Origin: Bacteroides xylanisolvens XB1A
GTDB taxonomy: Bacteria; Bacteroidota; Bacteroidia; Bacteroidales; Bacteroidaceae
Direction: 5' to 3'
Assembly: GCF_000210075.1 (NCBI RefSeq)
Contig: NC_021017.1
Span: 1,752,311-1,813,013, forward strand
DNA length: 60,703 nt
Shown here: positions 7,938-17,336 of the stretch, in pieces
Position numbering within the stretch: position 1 is the first letter of the stretch
Layout: each line of letters opens with the position of its first letter
Made by a program: the position numbers and the translations under genes
Notes under the pieces: model-generated
What the model was told of the DNA's origin: nothing
The model's input: the letters and a program-made list of their open reading frames with translations, nothing else
Database searches by the model: none

Positions 7938-9323
7938 TTATTTCTTCACAACAGCAATCAGTTCTTCTGCCGAAACAAACTTATATTTTCCTGTTTTCAT
8001 ATTCTTCAATCTAATATTCTTTTTATTGTTCATTTCTTTCTCTTCCACTATAGCAACAAAAGGAATATTCTTAGCTTTAGCATAACTCATCTGCTTATTT
8101 TGTTGTTTATTTTTTCTTGCTATATCAGGGAAGATTTCCGCATGAATACCAGCATTACGTACTTTATTCAGTATATACATAGAAATTTTAGACTCCTTTT
8201 CACCAAGATTCAAAAAAAGGACTTTTGTACCATCTGTTGCTTCTTTTGGATAAAGTTCAAGCTGGTTCAATACATCAAAAATACGGTCAGCACCAAAGGA
8301 AATCCCTACACCTGATACATTTTCCAGACCAAATACTCCTGTCAGATTATCATAACGACCGCCACCTGTAATACTACCAATTTGCACATCTAACGCTTTC
8401 ACTTCAAAAATAGCACCTGTATAATAATTCAATCCACGAGCCAAAGTCAAATCAATCTCCATCTTATTCTTCAATCGAGGAACGTCATTCCACAATGTCT
8501 TTCTAATAAAATCTATTTCTTCTACTCCTTGCAAACCAATTTCACTATCTCTCAATATTTTTCTGAGTTTGTTCAACTTTTCCGCATTCGTACCACTAAG
8601 AAGAATGATCGGCTGCAACTTGGCAATAGCCTCATCACTGATTCCCTTCTCTTTCAGTTCGGCATTTACATTATCCAAACCGATTTTATCCAATTTATCA
8701 ATAGCTACGGTAATATCTACAATCTTATCCGATTCGCCTATAATTTCAGCGATGCCGGAAAGAATCTTGCGGTTGTTAATCTTAATACATACACGAATAT
8801 TGAAACGACTAAAAACGGTATCGACAATCTGCATCAATTCCACTTCGTTCAATAACGAATCGCTTCCTACAACATCGGCATCACATTGATAAAATTCGCG
8901 ATAACGTCCTTTCTGCGGGCGGTCGGCACGCCATACCGGTTGAATCTGATAGCGTTTGAACGGGAAAGTGATCTCATCACGATGCATCACTACATAACGG
9001 GCAAAAGGCACTGTCAAGTCGTAACGCAAACCTTTCTCACAGAATTTGCTTGCCAGTTTGGCAGCATTACGGCTTAACAATTCTTCGTCAGTAATCCCGG
9101 AAAAGTAATCTCCAGAGTTCTGAATCTTAAAGAGTAGTTTATCTCCCTCATCGCCGTACTTTCCCATCAATGTAGAAAGCATCTCCATCGAAGGAGTCTC
9201 TATCTGCTGGAATCCATACAAATGATATACGTCACGAATCGTATTGAATATATAATTACGCTTCGCCATTTCTACCGGCGAAAAGTCACGAGTTCCTTTA
9301 GGAATACTTGGTTTTGCTGCCAT
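7938..9323 (-). CDS. hisS: Histidine-tRNA ligase
   Basis: 461 residues, class II aminoacyl-tRNA synthetase that charges tRNA-His. It shows the N-terminal KGTRDF, motif 2 region with [10 protein letters not shown], the histidine-A signature [14 protein letters not shown] and GGGRYDNL. The C-terminal about 100 residues are the anticodon-binding domain. The 3' third of the gene, coding that domain, is clearly more AT-rich than the 5' half and the protein there is Lys/Asn-rich (RKNKQQNKQ), which may mark a recombined segment. It has its own promoter and is transcribed alone. Confidence 0.96.
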   Translation of the reverse strand: MAAKPSIPKGTRDFSPVEMAKRNYIFNTIRDVYHLYGFQQIETPSMEMLSTLMGKYGDEGDKLLFKIQNSGDYFSGITDEELLSRNAAKLASKFCEKGLRYDLTVPFARYVVMHRDEITFPFKRYQIQPVWRADRPQKGRYREFYQCDADVVGSDSLLNEVELMQIVDTVFSRFNIRVCIKINNRKILSGIAEIIGESDKIVDITVAIDKLDKIGLDNVNAELKEKGISDEAIAKLQPIILLSGTNAEKLNKLRKILRDSEIGLQGVEEIDFIRKTLWNDVPRLKNKMEIDLTLARGLNYYTGAIFEVKALDVQIGSITGGGRYDNLTGVFGLENVSGVGISFGADRIFDVLNQLELYPKEATDGTKVLFLNLGEKESKISMYILNKVRNAGIHAEIFPDIARKNKQQNKQMSYAKAKNIPFVAIVEEKEMNNKKNIRLKNMKTGKYKFVSAEELIAVVKK

Positions 9324-9351
9324 AATATTACTGTTTATAATTTTAATTGCG

Positions 9352-9359
9352 CAAATTTA
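9352..9359 (-). promoter_or_regulatory. hisS promoter, -7 box
   Basis: TAAATTTG on the minus strand fits TAnnTTTG and lies about 28 bases upstream of the hisS ATG. Confidence 0.55.
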
Positions 9360-9472
9360 CTGCAAATTTCCGAGCAATACTTACATATATTTGAAAAAAT
9401 CACCCGTATTGTGTCCATCCCCTATCAATATCGTAAAGAAACACTCAAGTCAGACCCTAAACAATACAAAAA

Positions 9473-9506
9473 ATCCTCCATAGTCTTCGGAAAGACTGCG
9501 GAGAAT
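9473..9506 (-). terminator. Terminator of the YugP-like protease gene
   Basis: On the minus strand, CTCCGCAGTCTT and AAGACTATGGAG pair around a short loop with one internal mismatch, followed by a run of six T. It lies about 60 bp after the end of the protease gene. Confidence 0.7.
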
Positions 9507-9563
9507 CTTTTTATATTCTATGGAGAGAAGTTAATAAACGTACTTTTCTCCCTTTTTCATTTC

Positions 9564-10244
9564 TTAGTCTCTTCTACCCATGAAGATCATGATGTAGTAT
9601 ACCAATGTAGCCAGTGAGCCTAATGCAGCAACTACATACGTATAAGCAGCAGAACGAAGAGCATCTTCAGCCTGTGCATGATTGTACGAATTAGTAATGC
9701 CGGATGAACTCAACCAGACCAACGCACGTTTACTTGCATTGATTTCCACCGGCAGCGTGATAAAGCTGAACAATGTAGTCATAGCAAACAGGATAATACC
9801 TGCCAGCAATAACTGCGGGAAAGAGTTTATCAACAAGATACCACCCAACAATACCCACGTCATAATGGAAGAGGCAAAGTTTACCACCGGAACCAGCGCA
9901 CTACGCATTTTCAACGGAGCATACATGCGTGCATGTTGTACAGCGTGTCCACATTCATGGGCTGCTACGGCAGCTGCCATTATACTGTTACTTTCATACA
10001 CCCCTTCACTCAAATTCACCGTTTTGTTAGTAGGATTGTAGTGGTCGGTCAACCGTCCCGGCGTATGTGTAACCTGTACGTCATAAATTCCATTGTCATG
10101 CAACATTTTTAAAGCAACGTCGCGTCCTGTCATTCCATTTCCTGTAGGAATCTTAGAGTACTTCTTGAATTTGTTTTGCAAATTCATCTGTACCAACCAA
10201 CTTACAACAGCGATTCCTATAAATAATACCCAATAAGACATCAT
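9564..10244 (-). CDS. Membrane zinc metalloprotease, YugP family
   Basis: 226 residues with an N-terminal membrane segment, then the zinc-binding HEXXH motif as AAHECGHAVQHA near residue 93, and two or three further hydrophobic segments (about 120-165 and the C-terminus). NLSEGVYESNSIMAAAVAAH is the typical lead-in of this family (neutral zinc metallopeptidase, PF04298). The active site probably faces the cytoplasmic side of the inner membrane; natural substrates of the family are poorly known. Single gene flanked by terminators on both sides. Confidence 0.85.
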   Translation of the reverse strand: MMSYWVLFIGIAVVSWLVQMNLQNKFKKYSKIPTGNGMTGRDVALKMLHDNGIYDVQVTHTPGRLTDHYNPTNKTVNLSEGVYESNSIMAAAVAAHECGHAVQHARMYAPLKMRSALVPVVNFASSIMTWVLLGGILLINSFPQLLLAGIILFAMTTLFSFITLPVEINASKRALVWLSSSGITNSYNHAQAEDALRSAAYTYVVAALGSLATLVYYIMIFMGRRD

Positions 10245-10303
10245 ATACTTTTCAATTTTAATTATTACTCTATATCTTTATAAACAAATTGTTTGCCAAA
10301 AAT

Positions 10304-10339
10304 AAGGGGAAACGTTCAATGTCAGAATAGTTTCCCCTT
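10304..10339 (-). terminator. Terminator of the fucosidase gene
   Basis: AAGGGGAAAC and GTTTCCCCTT form a 10-bp stem with a 16-base loop; on the minus strand it is followed by TTATTTTTGG. It lies 25 bp after the fucosidase stop. Confidence 0.8.
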
Positions 10340-10364
10340 GCTTTTATGAAGAATTAGCTAAAAA

Positions 10365-11663
10365 TTAGTCAATTGTCAGTTCTACCACATAGTCAATATC
10401 TTTCGGAACCTCGGCGAATTCGAGCAAAACACCGGCTTTCGTCTTTGTGAAACGAACCGGAGACTGGTCTTTAAACAAGACTGCCTTCTTGACCTTCTTA
10501 TCTGACAACGGCAGGAACAAAGCCGCATCTTTCAGGTCGAGAATATGCACATAGAGTTTATTTCCTTTTTGTGTTGTCACTCCCCAATCATGTGGAGCAA
10601 CTGCACCGCTTCGTGTTCCATAAATCGTTTCACCATATTGTTTCATCCACTCTCCCATCTCTGCCAAGCGTTGTACAGCTACCGCAGGAAGTTCCCCATC
10701 GGGTTGAGGGCCGATATTCATCAAAAGATTGGCATTCTTACCGGCTGCCTTCACCAGATAGTGAATCAATGTCTTTGTTGATTTATAATTCTGATCGGTA
10801 ATCTTATATCCCCACATACCATTCATTGTTTCACAAGTTTCCAACGGCAGACGACTCACCTCCTGTCCGGAAAGTCCCGAAGCATTCTCACCCGGCAGAT
10901 CGCGTTCGAAAATCTGAATATCTTCTCCATCAAAAGGCGTCTGATGATGATTATTACCCACCAGACACCCCGGTTGGAGTTTGTGAATCAGAGCATACTG
11001 TTCCGGTAATTCCCAGTTAAAAGTTTTGGGCTGATCCCACCATCCGTCAAACCAAATAGCACCTATCGGACCGTAATTCGTCAGCAATTCTGTCAACTGG
11101 TTATTCATAAATTGATAATAACTTTTCCAATCTCCTTTCGAGTTCAAGCGACCTGTGCCCTGTCCTGTACGTCCCCAGGGATAGTCCTCGCGCGCCCAGT
11201 CAAGATGTGAATAATAAAAATGGAGCTTGATGCCCTGCTTGGCACAGGCTGCTGCCAGCTCTTTCACAATATCTCTTTTAAAAGGAGTAGCTTTGACTAC
11301 GTTATAATCCGAATACTTAGTGTCAAACATAGAAAAACCTTCATGATGACGGGTAGTAAAACAGATATATTTGGCTCCCGAAGCTTTAATAGCCTCCACC
11401 CATTTATCCGCGTCAAACTTGGAAGGATAAAATCCGCCTGCCAGTTTGGCATACTCTTTATAATTCAGATTATTGTTTGTCATAGTCCACTCACCGGTAG
11501 CGAGCATAGCGTATAGCCCCCAATGAAGAAAAATACCAAACTTATTATCCTGAAATTCCTGCCGTGCTTTCAGATTCTCTTCGGTAGGCTGATAGGAGGA
11601 TTGCGCAAATACTCCCAAGTTCATTACGAACAACAAAAGGAAAGTTATAAAACGTGTTTTCAT
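10365..11663 (-). CDS. Secreted alpha-L-fucosidase, GH29
   Basis: 432 residues with a Sec signal peptide ending near FAQS. GH29 features: KFGIFLHWGLY near residue 42, FTTRHHEGFSMFDT near 100, and AIWFDGWWD near 203 with the Asp expected as the nucleophile. It releases alpha-linked L-fucose from glycans, most likely in the periplasm. The protein lacks an extra C-terminal carbohydrate-binding module seen in some GH29 enzymes. No SusCD pair or sugar regulator sits next to it, so it is an orphan glycosidase rather than part of a polysaccharide-utilisation locus. Confidence 0.92.
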   Translation of the reverse strand: MKTRFITFLLLFVMNLGVFAQSSYQPTEENLKARQEFQDNKFGIFLHWGLYAMLATGEWTMTNNNLNYKEYAKLAGGFYPSKFDADKWVEAIKASGAKYICFTTRHHEGFSMFDTKYSDYNVVKATPFKRDIVKELAAACAKQGIKLHFYYSHLDWAREDYPWGRTGQGTGRLNSKGDWKSYYQFMNNQLTELLTNYGPIGAIWFDGWWDQPKTFNWELPEQYALIHKLQPGCLVGNNHHQTPFDGEDIQIFERDLPGENASGLSGQEVSRLPLETCETMNGMWGYKITDQNYKSTKTLIHYLVKAAGKNANLLMNIGPQPDGELPAVAVQRLAEMGEWMKQYGETIYGTRSGAVAPHDWGVTTQKGNKLYVHILDLKDAALFLPLSDKKVKKAVLFKDQSPVRFTKTKAGVLLEFAEVPKDIDYVVELTID

Positions 11664-11717
11664 AAGGCATACATTATTTTTGTGTGTTTAGGATAGACTA
11701 TACAAAGGATTGAACAA

Positions 11718-11751
11718 GAAAGGCGGAGTTTTTCTTCAATCTCCGCCTTTC
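11718..11751 (-). terminator. Terminator of fur-purA
   Basis: GAAAGGCGGAG and CTCCGCCTTTC form an 11-bp stem with a 12-base loop, 22 bp after the purA stop on the minus strand. Confidence 0.8.
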
Positions 11752-11772
11752 CTCCATATAATAAATCAATTG

Positions 11773-13044
11773 TTATTCTTCAGTATAACGCTCGATGGTC
11801 TGTGCTCTGTCTGGTCCTACAGATACAATCTTGATTTCTACACCAAGCTGTTCTTCCAGGAAAGTCAGGTAAGCATTGAATTCTTCCGGGAATTCATCTT
11901 CGCTCTGCATCTTGGTCATATCTGTCTGCCAGCCCGGAAGCTCTGCATATACAGGTTCTACGCCTTCTGTGATGTCATACGGGAAGTAGTCGATCTCTTC
12001 ACCGTTCACTTTGTAAGCAACACACGCTTTGATTGTTTCGAAAGTATCGAGTACATCGCTCTTCATCATAATCAATTTGGTAACTCCGTTTATCATAACG
12101 GAATACTTCAACGCTACCAGGTCGATCCATCCGCAACGACGTTTACGACCGGTTACAGAACCGAATTCATGTCCCAACGTACACATCTTGTCGCCTGTTT
12201 CGTCAAACAGTTCTGATGGGAACGGACCTGCTCCTACACGAGTACAGTATGCCTTGAAGATACCATATACTTCACCGATACGGTTAGGTGCCACTCCAAG
12301 TCCGGTGCAGGCTCCCGCACATACGGTATTGGAAGAAGTCACAAACGGATATGAACCGAAATCAATATCAAGCATAGTACCCTGCGCTCCTTCACAAAGC
12401 ACGCTCTTACCATCCTTCAACAGGTTATTCACTTCATGTTCGCTATCTACGAAATGGAATTGTTTCAGGTATTCGATACCTTCCAACCATGCTTTTTCCA
12501 GTTCAGTAAGATCGTATTCATAATTCAAGCTCTTCAGAATTTGTTCGTGACGAGCTTTTGCGGCAGCATACTTCTGATCGAAATTATGAAGAATATCACC
12601 TACACGAACACCGTTACGGCTCACTTTATCCGTGTAAGTAGGGCCGATACCCTTACCAGTAGTTCCTACTTTAGCATCACCTTTGGCTGCTTCGTATGCA
12701 GCATCCAGAATACGGTGTGTCGGAAGAATAAGATGAGCTTTCTTTGAAATGTGCAAACGTTCTTTCAGCGGATGACCCGATGCTTCAAGTGCTTCTGCCT
12801 CTGCTTTAAACAATGCCGGATCAAGTACCACACCGTTACCGATGATGTTTACCTTGTTTCCTTGAAAAATACCGGAAGGAATAGAGCGAAGCACATATTT
12901 CTGTCCTTCAAACTCAAGCGTGTGACCGGCATTCGGGCCGCCCTGAAAACGAGCAACCACATCATACTTAGGTGTTAAAACGTCGACTACTTTTCCTTTA
13001 CCTTCGTCGCCCCATTGTAATCCTAATAGAACATCTACTTTCAT
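11773..13044 (-). CDS. purA: Adenylosuccinate synthase
   Basis: 423 residues of the purA family: the N-terminal WGDEGKGKVVD GTP loop, GGPNAGH, TTGKGIGP near residue 128 and TGRKRRCGWID near 295. It joins IMP and aspartate using GTP, the first committed step to AMP. The ATG overlaps the stop of the upstream fur gene (ATGA), so both are made from one message and probably translationally coupled. Confidence 0.96.
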   Translation of the reverse strand: MKVDVLLGLQWGDEGKGKVVDVLTPKYDVVARFQGGPNAGHTLEFEGQKYVLRSIPSGIFQGNKVNIIGNGVVLDPALFKAEAEALEASGHPLKERLHISKKAHLILPTHRILDAAYEAAKGDAKVGTTGKGIGPTYTDKVSRNGVRVGDILHNFDQKYAAAKARHEQILKSLNYEYDLTELEKAWLEGIEYLKQFHFVDSEHEVNNLLKDGKSVLCEGAQGTMLDIDFGSYPFVTSSNTVCAGACTGLGVAPNRIGEVYGIFKAYCTRVGAGPFPSELFDETGDKMCTLGHEFGSVTGRKRRCGWIDLVALKYSVMINGVTKLIMMKSDVLDTFETIKACVAYKVNGEEIDYFPYDITEGVEPVYAELPGWQTDMTKMQSEDEFPEEFNAYLTFLEEQLGVEIKIVSVGPDRAQTIERYTEE

Positions 13045-13532
13045 TTTTCTTTTTTATTGTTGTTATTTACTTTTTTCCGTTTGTTAGCTCTGTCGCACTT
13101 ACTACATACTCCATATATATATAAGGAGTAATGTGAAAGCTGGAAGCGGCTCAATTTCGTATTTTCAATGGCTTGCTGCAGTTCCTCGTTCTGAAACTCG
13201 GTCACTTTACCACATTGAGTACATATCTGGTGATGATGTGTCTCGCGATTATATGATTTTTCGTATTGGGAGGAAGTACCGAACTGATGCTTAATGACCA
13301 GCCGTGCATTGATAAGAAGAATAATGGTGTTGTAGAGAGTCGCCCGGCTCACCCGGAAATTCTCCTGGTCCATCATCCGTGAATAAAGCATGTCAATATC
13401 GAAATGACCGTCGATAGAATAAATAGTATCGAGTATGGCGTAGCGTTCAGGAGTCTTTCGATGCCCGTTCGCCGTGAGATATTCCGTGAATATCTGCCTT
13501 ACTGTATCTTTCACGTTTTGAGTTTCCATCAT
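13041..13532 (-). CDS. Fur-family metal-responsive regulator
   Basis: 163 residues with the Fur fold: winged helix around residues 20-80 (RKTPERYAILDTIY, RATLYNTIILL), then metal ligands in THHHQICTQCGKVTEF and a second pair CSKC near the C-terminus, the structural zinc site. The tail is a Lys/Asn run. Fur proteins bind Fe(II), Zn(II) or Mn(II) and repress uptake genes, or sense peroxide; which one this is cannot be told. Two adjacent ATGs at the start are equally possible. Unusual feature: it is the first gene of an operon with purA and overlaps it by 4 bases. Confidence 0.9.
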   Translation of the reverse strand: MMETQNVKDTVRQIFTEYLTANGHRKTPERYAILDTIYSIDGHFDIDMLYSRMMDQENFRVSRATLYNTIILLINARLVIKHQFGTSSQYEKSYNRETHHHQICTQCGKVTEFQNEELQQAIENTKLSRFQLSHYSLYIYGVCSKCDRANKRKKVNNNNKKEK

Positions 13533-13551
13533 CAGCCAAAATTAGCGCGAA

Positions 13552-13559
13552 CAAAGTTA
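13552..13559 (-). promoter_or_regulatory. fur-purA promoter, -7 box
   Basis: TAACTTTG on the minus strand fits TAnnTTTG, about 20 bases before the fur ATG codons. Confidence 0.6.
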
Positions 13560-13693
13560 AGCCTTTTTTGCGGAAAGCAAATGATAAAGAGAAGTTTTTT
13601 TAGTTCATCACAGAGTTAGACAGTTTTTTTATAAATTAAATGGAGGCTATCATTCGTTTTGTAGATTGGCTTATATAATAAACGAATAACAAG

Positions 13694-13750
13694 ACGGTTT
13701 ATTTTTTAGACGCGTCATCCGTGTTATCCGCGTCTAAAAAATTAAACCGT
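13694..13750. repeat. Palindromic intergenic element
   Basis: The ends (ACGGTTTA.TTTTTTAGACGCG and CGCGTCTAAAAAATTAAACCGT) pair over about 20 bases around a loop containing ATCCGTGTTATCCGCG. The loop and arms use the same GATT/ATCCGTG units as the elements at 5039, 23883 and 49351. It lies just past the end of the AlkD-like gene and could also stop transcription. Confidence 0.7.
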
Positions 13751-13785
13751 TATTTAATAAAAGGACTTACTCCATGAAAATAAGA

Positions 13786-14451
13786 TTAGTCTACAGCAAG
13801 CTCTTCTTTCACCATATTGTAGAGCATCTGCTCTCCTTCCAAGGTAGAATCAGCCATACCTTCCACCAGGCGGCATACTTGAAAAGCATGTTCCTCGCTA
13901 TGCTGCATATATTTGCGGATAACCAGCAAAGCAGCGTTACGAATATGATAACTGTCGGAATGTACCGCACAAATCGCCTGGTCGAGCAATTCGCCGGAGG
14001 CACGTTCAGTCATATCCCCTTTCTTCATCAGAAGACGGGCGGCAGTCAGGAAACCACAAGTCTGCACATACTCCTGTTCGTCGGCAATCCAGTGAAAGGA
14101 TTTGGCCGGAGCATACGGTAAATGCTGGAAGAGATTCATACAAGTCAGTTCTGCTATTTCGATATTCCGGATGTTTTCCACCCAAATATCGGCTATCTCG
14201 GGATAAAACGTTTCGATCGGCTGAAGCATTCCCGCCAGAATCTTACACTCGCGAATTTCCTCTTTCCATAAAGCCTGCGCCAGGTCATGATTCTTTTCGT
14301 AACCTTCGGCAATCATCTTGATACGAGGCAGTTCCACTCCGAAATTGAGTTTATAAACTAGCCCTTTCTCGCGCATACTTTGGGACACAGCCCCGTTCAT
14401 AGAGAGACGGAGCTGTGTCTTGATATCTTTCAATTGTTCTTTAATATCCAT
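13786..14451 (-). CDS. AlkD-like HEAT-repeat protein (DNA alkylation repair family)
   Basis: 221 residues, nearly all helical. Patterns such as GVELPRIKMIAEGY and LAQALWKEEIRECKILAGML match the repeat helices of AlkD/AlkC-type DNA glycosylases, which remove alkylated bases without base flipping. I do not see enough to identify the catalytic Trp/Asp set, so it could be a non-enzymatic relative. It starts 6 bases after the DPP III stop on the same strand, so the two genes are almost surely co-transcribed. Confidence 0.6.
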   Translation of the reverse strand: MDIKEQLKDIKTQLRLSMNGAVSQSMREKGLVYKLNFGVELPRIKMIAEGYEKNHDLAQALWKEEIRECKILAGMLQPIETFYPEIADIWVENIRNIEIAELTCMNLFQHLPYAPAKSFHWIADEQEYVQTCGFLTAARLLMKKGDMTERASGELLDQAICAVHSDSYHIRNAALLVIRKYMQHSEEHAFQVCRLVEGMADSTLEGEQMLYNMVKEELAVD

Positions 14452-14457
14452 TTCAGA

Positions 14458-16506
14458 TCAGTTGTTTATGGAAGGCAGCGGAGAATAATCAGTGCTGTAA
14501 CGCAACATTTGTTCTACATAACCTTCATCATAAGAAACCGTGACATCCGTAACGTTTCCGTTTTCATCTGTCACCAGTTCGTATTTCGGATTCACAAAAC
14601 CTTTATAAGGAGCCAGATTCAACTTCTTATAACGTTCCAGAACTTCTGCATGTAAAGCCGGATCTACTTTTACGGCATAGTTTTCTACCAATGAACGGGC
14701 ACCTTCGAAGTCGCCTGTCGATTTGATTCGCTGGATTTCAGCCAACAATTCGCCGAAAAGCTCGCGTACTTTCTGATAGTCATTGATAACCACATAAGTC
14801 TTTCCGCCTTTCTTCACCAATTCCACCACTTTATCGGCAGCCCCCTTCTCAAATACCCAACGGGCTATCAACTGGCGGTTGCGCATGTGAGCTTCTTCCA
14901 CAGTATTGCCTGGTTCGATACGTACCAACTGCGTCATCAGACCGTTCATCAGATAAGTATAATATTGAGCTTTATAAGCATCGGGAGAAGAGAGAAGTCC
15001 CAGTTCTACCAGCTTGGGGTCAGCCACATAATACAATCCGAACAAATCGGCACGCGCCTCTTCGATGGTAGAGCCGTATGCTTTCAAAGCATCAGGGTCT
15101 ACACCCGGAAGTAACTTACCGGAACCGTGTCCCAAACATTCGTGCAAATCCGTATGCAGCTCATCCGTTAAGTCAGAATAGGCATCGATCAGTTGTATTT
15201 CCGCATCGCTATAAACAAATTCTTCGTTGAATCCGTTTCCGTGAGCGGCTTTATTATAAGCATCTGTTATATTTCCGATTGTCACCGATTTAGAACCGTG
15301 GTGAGCACGAATCCAGTTTGCATTCGGCAGATTGATACCGATAGCCGTTGCCGGGTAAAGATCACCTGCAAGGATAGCGGCAGTAATCACTTTAGCCGAT
15401 ACCCCTTTTACCTTTTCTTTCTTGAAAGATTTATCTACCGGAGAATGATCTTCAAACCACTGCGCATTGCTACTGATTATCTCTGTGCGGTGCGTTGATT
15501 CCAAATCTTTGAAATTCACCAAAGACTCCCAGCTCGCTTTCATACCCAACGGGTCACCGTAACTTTCAGTAAATCCATTCACAAAGTCGATTCGTGAATC
15601 AAGGTCTTTCACCCAAAGAATGGCATATTCATCGAAATCTTTCAGATTGCCTGTTTCATAGAATTGAATCAGTTTGGTGATGACGGCCTTTTGTGCCTCA
15701 TTCTCTGCTACACCTTCCGCTTTCTTCAGCCAATAAACAATCTTCTCTATTGCCTGTGTATAGAGTCCGCCTACTTTCCAAACTTTCTCCTCCAACTTTC
15801 CGTTTTCTTTGACCAGCCGACTGTTCAGCCCGTAAGAAACCGGTGTTTCGTCTTTCGGGTCTTTCAGGGCGCTATAAAAACTCTCTGCCTCTTTCTGCGT
15901 CACTCCGTCATAATAGTTACAAGCAGAAGTCAACACAAGATCTTCGCCATCTGCCTGGTTTACCCGTTTCGGCATAACAGTCGGATCGAAAATCACCGGA
16001 AACAGTTCGGCACAAAGTTGTTCGGCAGTCTGTCCTTTCGCCAACGGCAGCAACTTGGCATCTATACCGAGTACAGCCTGTTTCAAGAACTCCTGCGAGA
16101 AGTTGGGCACGAATTTCTCCGTACCATAGTGGTGATGAATACCATTGGAGAACCATACCCTTTTCAGATACACCTCCATATTTTTAAAATCAGGCGTTGT
16201 TTTATCTCCCTGATAGTTTGTATATACTGCTTCGAGCATCCGACGGATTCTCAAATTATATTTTCCATTCTGGTCAAACAGAATATCCCTTCCTTCCAGA
16301 GCAGCCTCTGTCAGGTAATAAATCAGTTCCTTCTGTTTCAGCGTCAGTTCCTCAAATCCGGGAACTTTATAACGCAATATCTGTAAATCAGCAAATTGTT
16401 CCACTGTATAATCAAATTTGTCTGCTTCAGCAGTTGTTGTTTTACTTCCTCCGCACGATGTTAAAAGCGTAGCGGCCACTGTCATTAAAATCAGATGTTT
16501 TTTCAT
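14458..16506 (-). CDS. Dipeptidyl peptidase III (M49), lipoprotein
   Basis: 682 residues. The zinc motif HECLGHGSGK near residue 455 is the bacterial M49 hexapeptide HECLGH (HELLGH in eukaryotes), followed about 50 residues later by EEARAD with the third zinc ligand Glu. The enzyme cuts dipeptides from the N-terminus of short peptides. A signal peptide ending LLTSCGGS has a lipobox Cys, so this form is probably a membrane-anchored periplasmic lipoprotein. The homologous enzyme of B. thetaiotaomicron has been studied and has the same Cys in the motif (established knowledge). First gene of a two-gene unit with the AlkD-like gene. Confidence 0.93.
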   Translation of the reverse strand: MKKHLILMTVAATLLTSCGGSKTTTAEADKFDYTVEQFADLQILRYKVPGFEELTLKQKELIYYLTEAALEGRDILFDQNGKYNLRIRRMLEAVYTNYQGDKTTPDFKNMEVYLKRVWFSNGIHHHYGTEKFVPNFSQEFLKQAVLGIDAKLLPLAKGQTAEQLCAELFPVIFDPTVMPKRVNQADGEDLVLTSACNYYDGVTQKEAESFYSALKDPKDETPVSYGLNSRLVKENGKLEEKVWKVGGLYTQAIEKIVYWLKKAEGVAENEAQKAVITKLIQFYETGNLKDFDEYAILWVKDLDSRIDFVNGFTESYGDPLGMKASWESLVNFKDLESTHRTEIISSNAQWFEDHSPVDKSFKKEKVKGVSAKVITAAILAGDLYPATAIGINLPNANWIRAHHGSKSVTIGNITDAYNKAAHGNGFNEEFVYSDAEIQLIDAYSDLTDELHTDLHECLGHGSGKLLPGVDPDALKAYGSTIEEARADLFGLYYVADPKLVELGLLSSPDAYKAQYYTYLMNGLMTQLVRIEPGNTVEEAHMRNRQLIARWVFEKGAADKVVELVKKGGKTYVVINDYQKVRELFGELLAEIQRIKSTGDFEGARSLVENYAVKVDPALHAEVLERYKKLNLAPYKGFVNPKYELVTDENGNVTDVTVSYDEGYVEQMLRYSTDYSPLPSINN

Positions 16507-16534
16507 AATGCTAGCATTGATTAATTAAAATGAG

Positions 16535-16580
16535 AAAAGGAATTATCTCCAAAATCTTTCATTTAGAGGTAATTCCTTTT
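16535..16580 (-). terminator. Terminator of the AraC-type regulator gene
   Basis: AAAAGGAATTA and TAATTCCTTTT form an 11-bp stem extended by a few inner pairs; on the minus strand the stem ends in TTTT and is followed by CTCATTTT. Confidence 0.7.
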
Positions 16581-16601
16581 GACTAATTTCGGAACGCGCA
16601 A

Positions 16602-17066
16602 TTATTTCTTATTTTCGAGATGTTTTTTGCGATATCCATTAGGAGTCTCACCTACGTTTTTGTAAAATGCAGCGTAAAAAGATTGACGATTTGCAAAGCC
16701 AACCATGGCACTAATTTCTTCCACATTTTTGTCGGCATAACGTTTGTCAGTCAATAAATGCAAAGCATCTTTTACTCTGTATTCATTCAACAGGCAAGAA
16801 TAGTTCATGCCAAAGCGTGAGTTTACTACTGCAGAAAGGTAACGAGTATTCGTCTTCAATTCTTTCGCCAAGTCCTTAGCTGAATAGTCAGGATCCTTGT
16901 ACTTCTTCTGTACAACGATGATATTCAGGATCTTGTCATACAACTCGTCTGCCAATTCCGGTCTAATCAAAGACCTGTATGCAGCCTTCTTTTCTTTCTT
17001 TTCCCTCAAATTGTAGGGACGTTTTTTCGGAGTTTCTTCCGTTTTTTTGTTCTCTAAATCGCTCAT
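16602..17066 (-). CDS. AraC-type helix-turn-helix regulator
   Basis: 154 residues. Residues about 50-150 form the two-HTH AraC domain: DLAKELKTNTRYLSAVVN as the first helix pair and VEEISAMVGFANRQSFYAAF as the second, followed by GETPNGYRKKH. The N-terminal about 40 residues are Lys/Glu-rich with no sensor domain, so it is a stand-alone DNA-binding protein like others with short basic N-termini in Bacteroides. Its own 5' region contains a 12-bp palindrome (17119-17130). Target genes are unknown. Confidence 0.85.
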   Translation of the reverse strand: MSDLENKKTEETPKKRPYNLREKKEKKAAYRSLIRPELADELYDKILNIIVVQKKYKDPDYSAKDLAKELKTNTRYLSAVVNSRFGMNYSCLLNEYRVKDALHLLTDKRYADKNVEEISAMVGFANRQSFYAAFYKNVGETPNGYRKKHLENKK

Positions 17067-17118
17067 TGAATTAACTGGTTAGGGTTTGTTCATTTGTTAA
17101 TAATTGCTCATTTGCAAC

Positions 17119-17130
17119 GTAACATGTTAC
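17119..17130. promoter_or_regulatory. 12-bp palindrome upstream of the AraC-type gene
   Basis: GTAACATGTTAC is a perfect palindrome inside a wider imperfect one (CATTTGC...ACAAATG). It sits 53-64 bases upstream of the regulator's start and may be an operator, perhaps for autoregulation. Confidence 0.3.
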
Positions 17131-17306
17131 AAATGTCTTACTTTTTTTTTAAACACACAATTATTTTGTGCATTTTTTTTCTAAATAAACAATCAAAAAC
17201 CTTGAAAAAGAAGGAATGAGTCCGAATAATAAGAAACTTTAACTTATTTATAATTCATATCAGAAACAGAAATCTACACATGATGAAAAATTGCCAAAGA
17301 AAAATG

Positions 17307-17314
17307 TACCTTTG
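17307..17314 (+). promoter_or_regulatory. recQ promoter, -7 box
   Basis: TACCTTTG fits TAnnTTTG. It lies inside the 5' end of the longest recQ reading frame, which argues that translation starts downstream of it. Confidence 0.55.
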
Positions 17315-17336
17315 CAGCATGGATAAATCAGCATCA

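Noticed and set aside
7896..8315. Plus-strand frame opposite hisS
   Set aside because: Overlaps the conserved hisS gene throughout; hydrophobic composition comes from the complement of Lys/Asn codons.
10365..11663. Polysaccharide-utilisation locus around the fucosidase and the SusC remnant
   Set aside because: The two are 20 kb apart, there is no SusD, sugar regulator or second glycosidase beside either, and the SusC is truncated.
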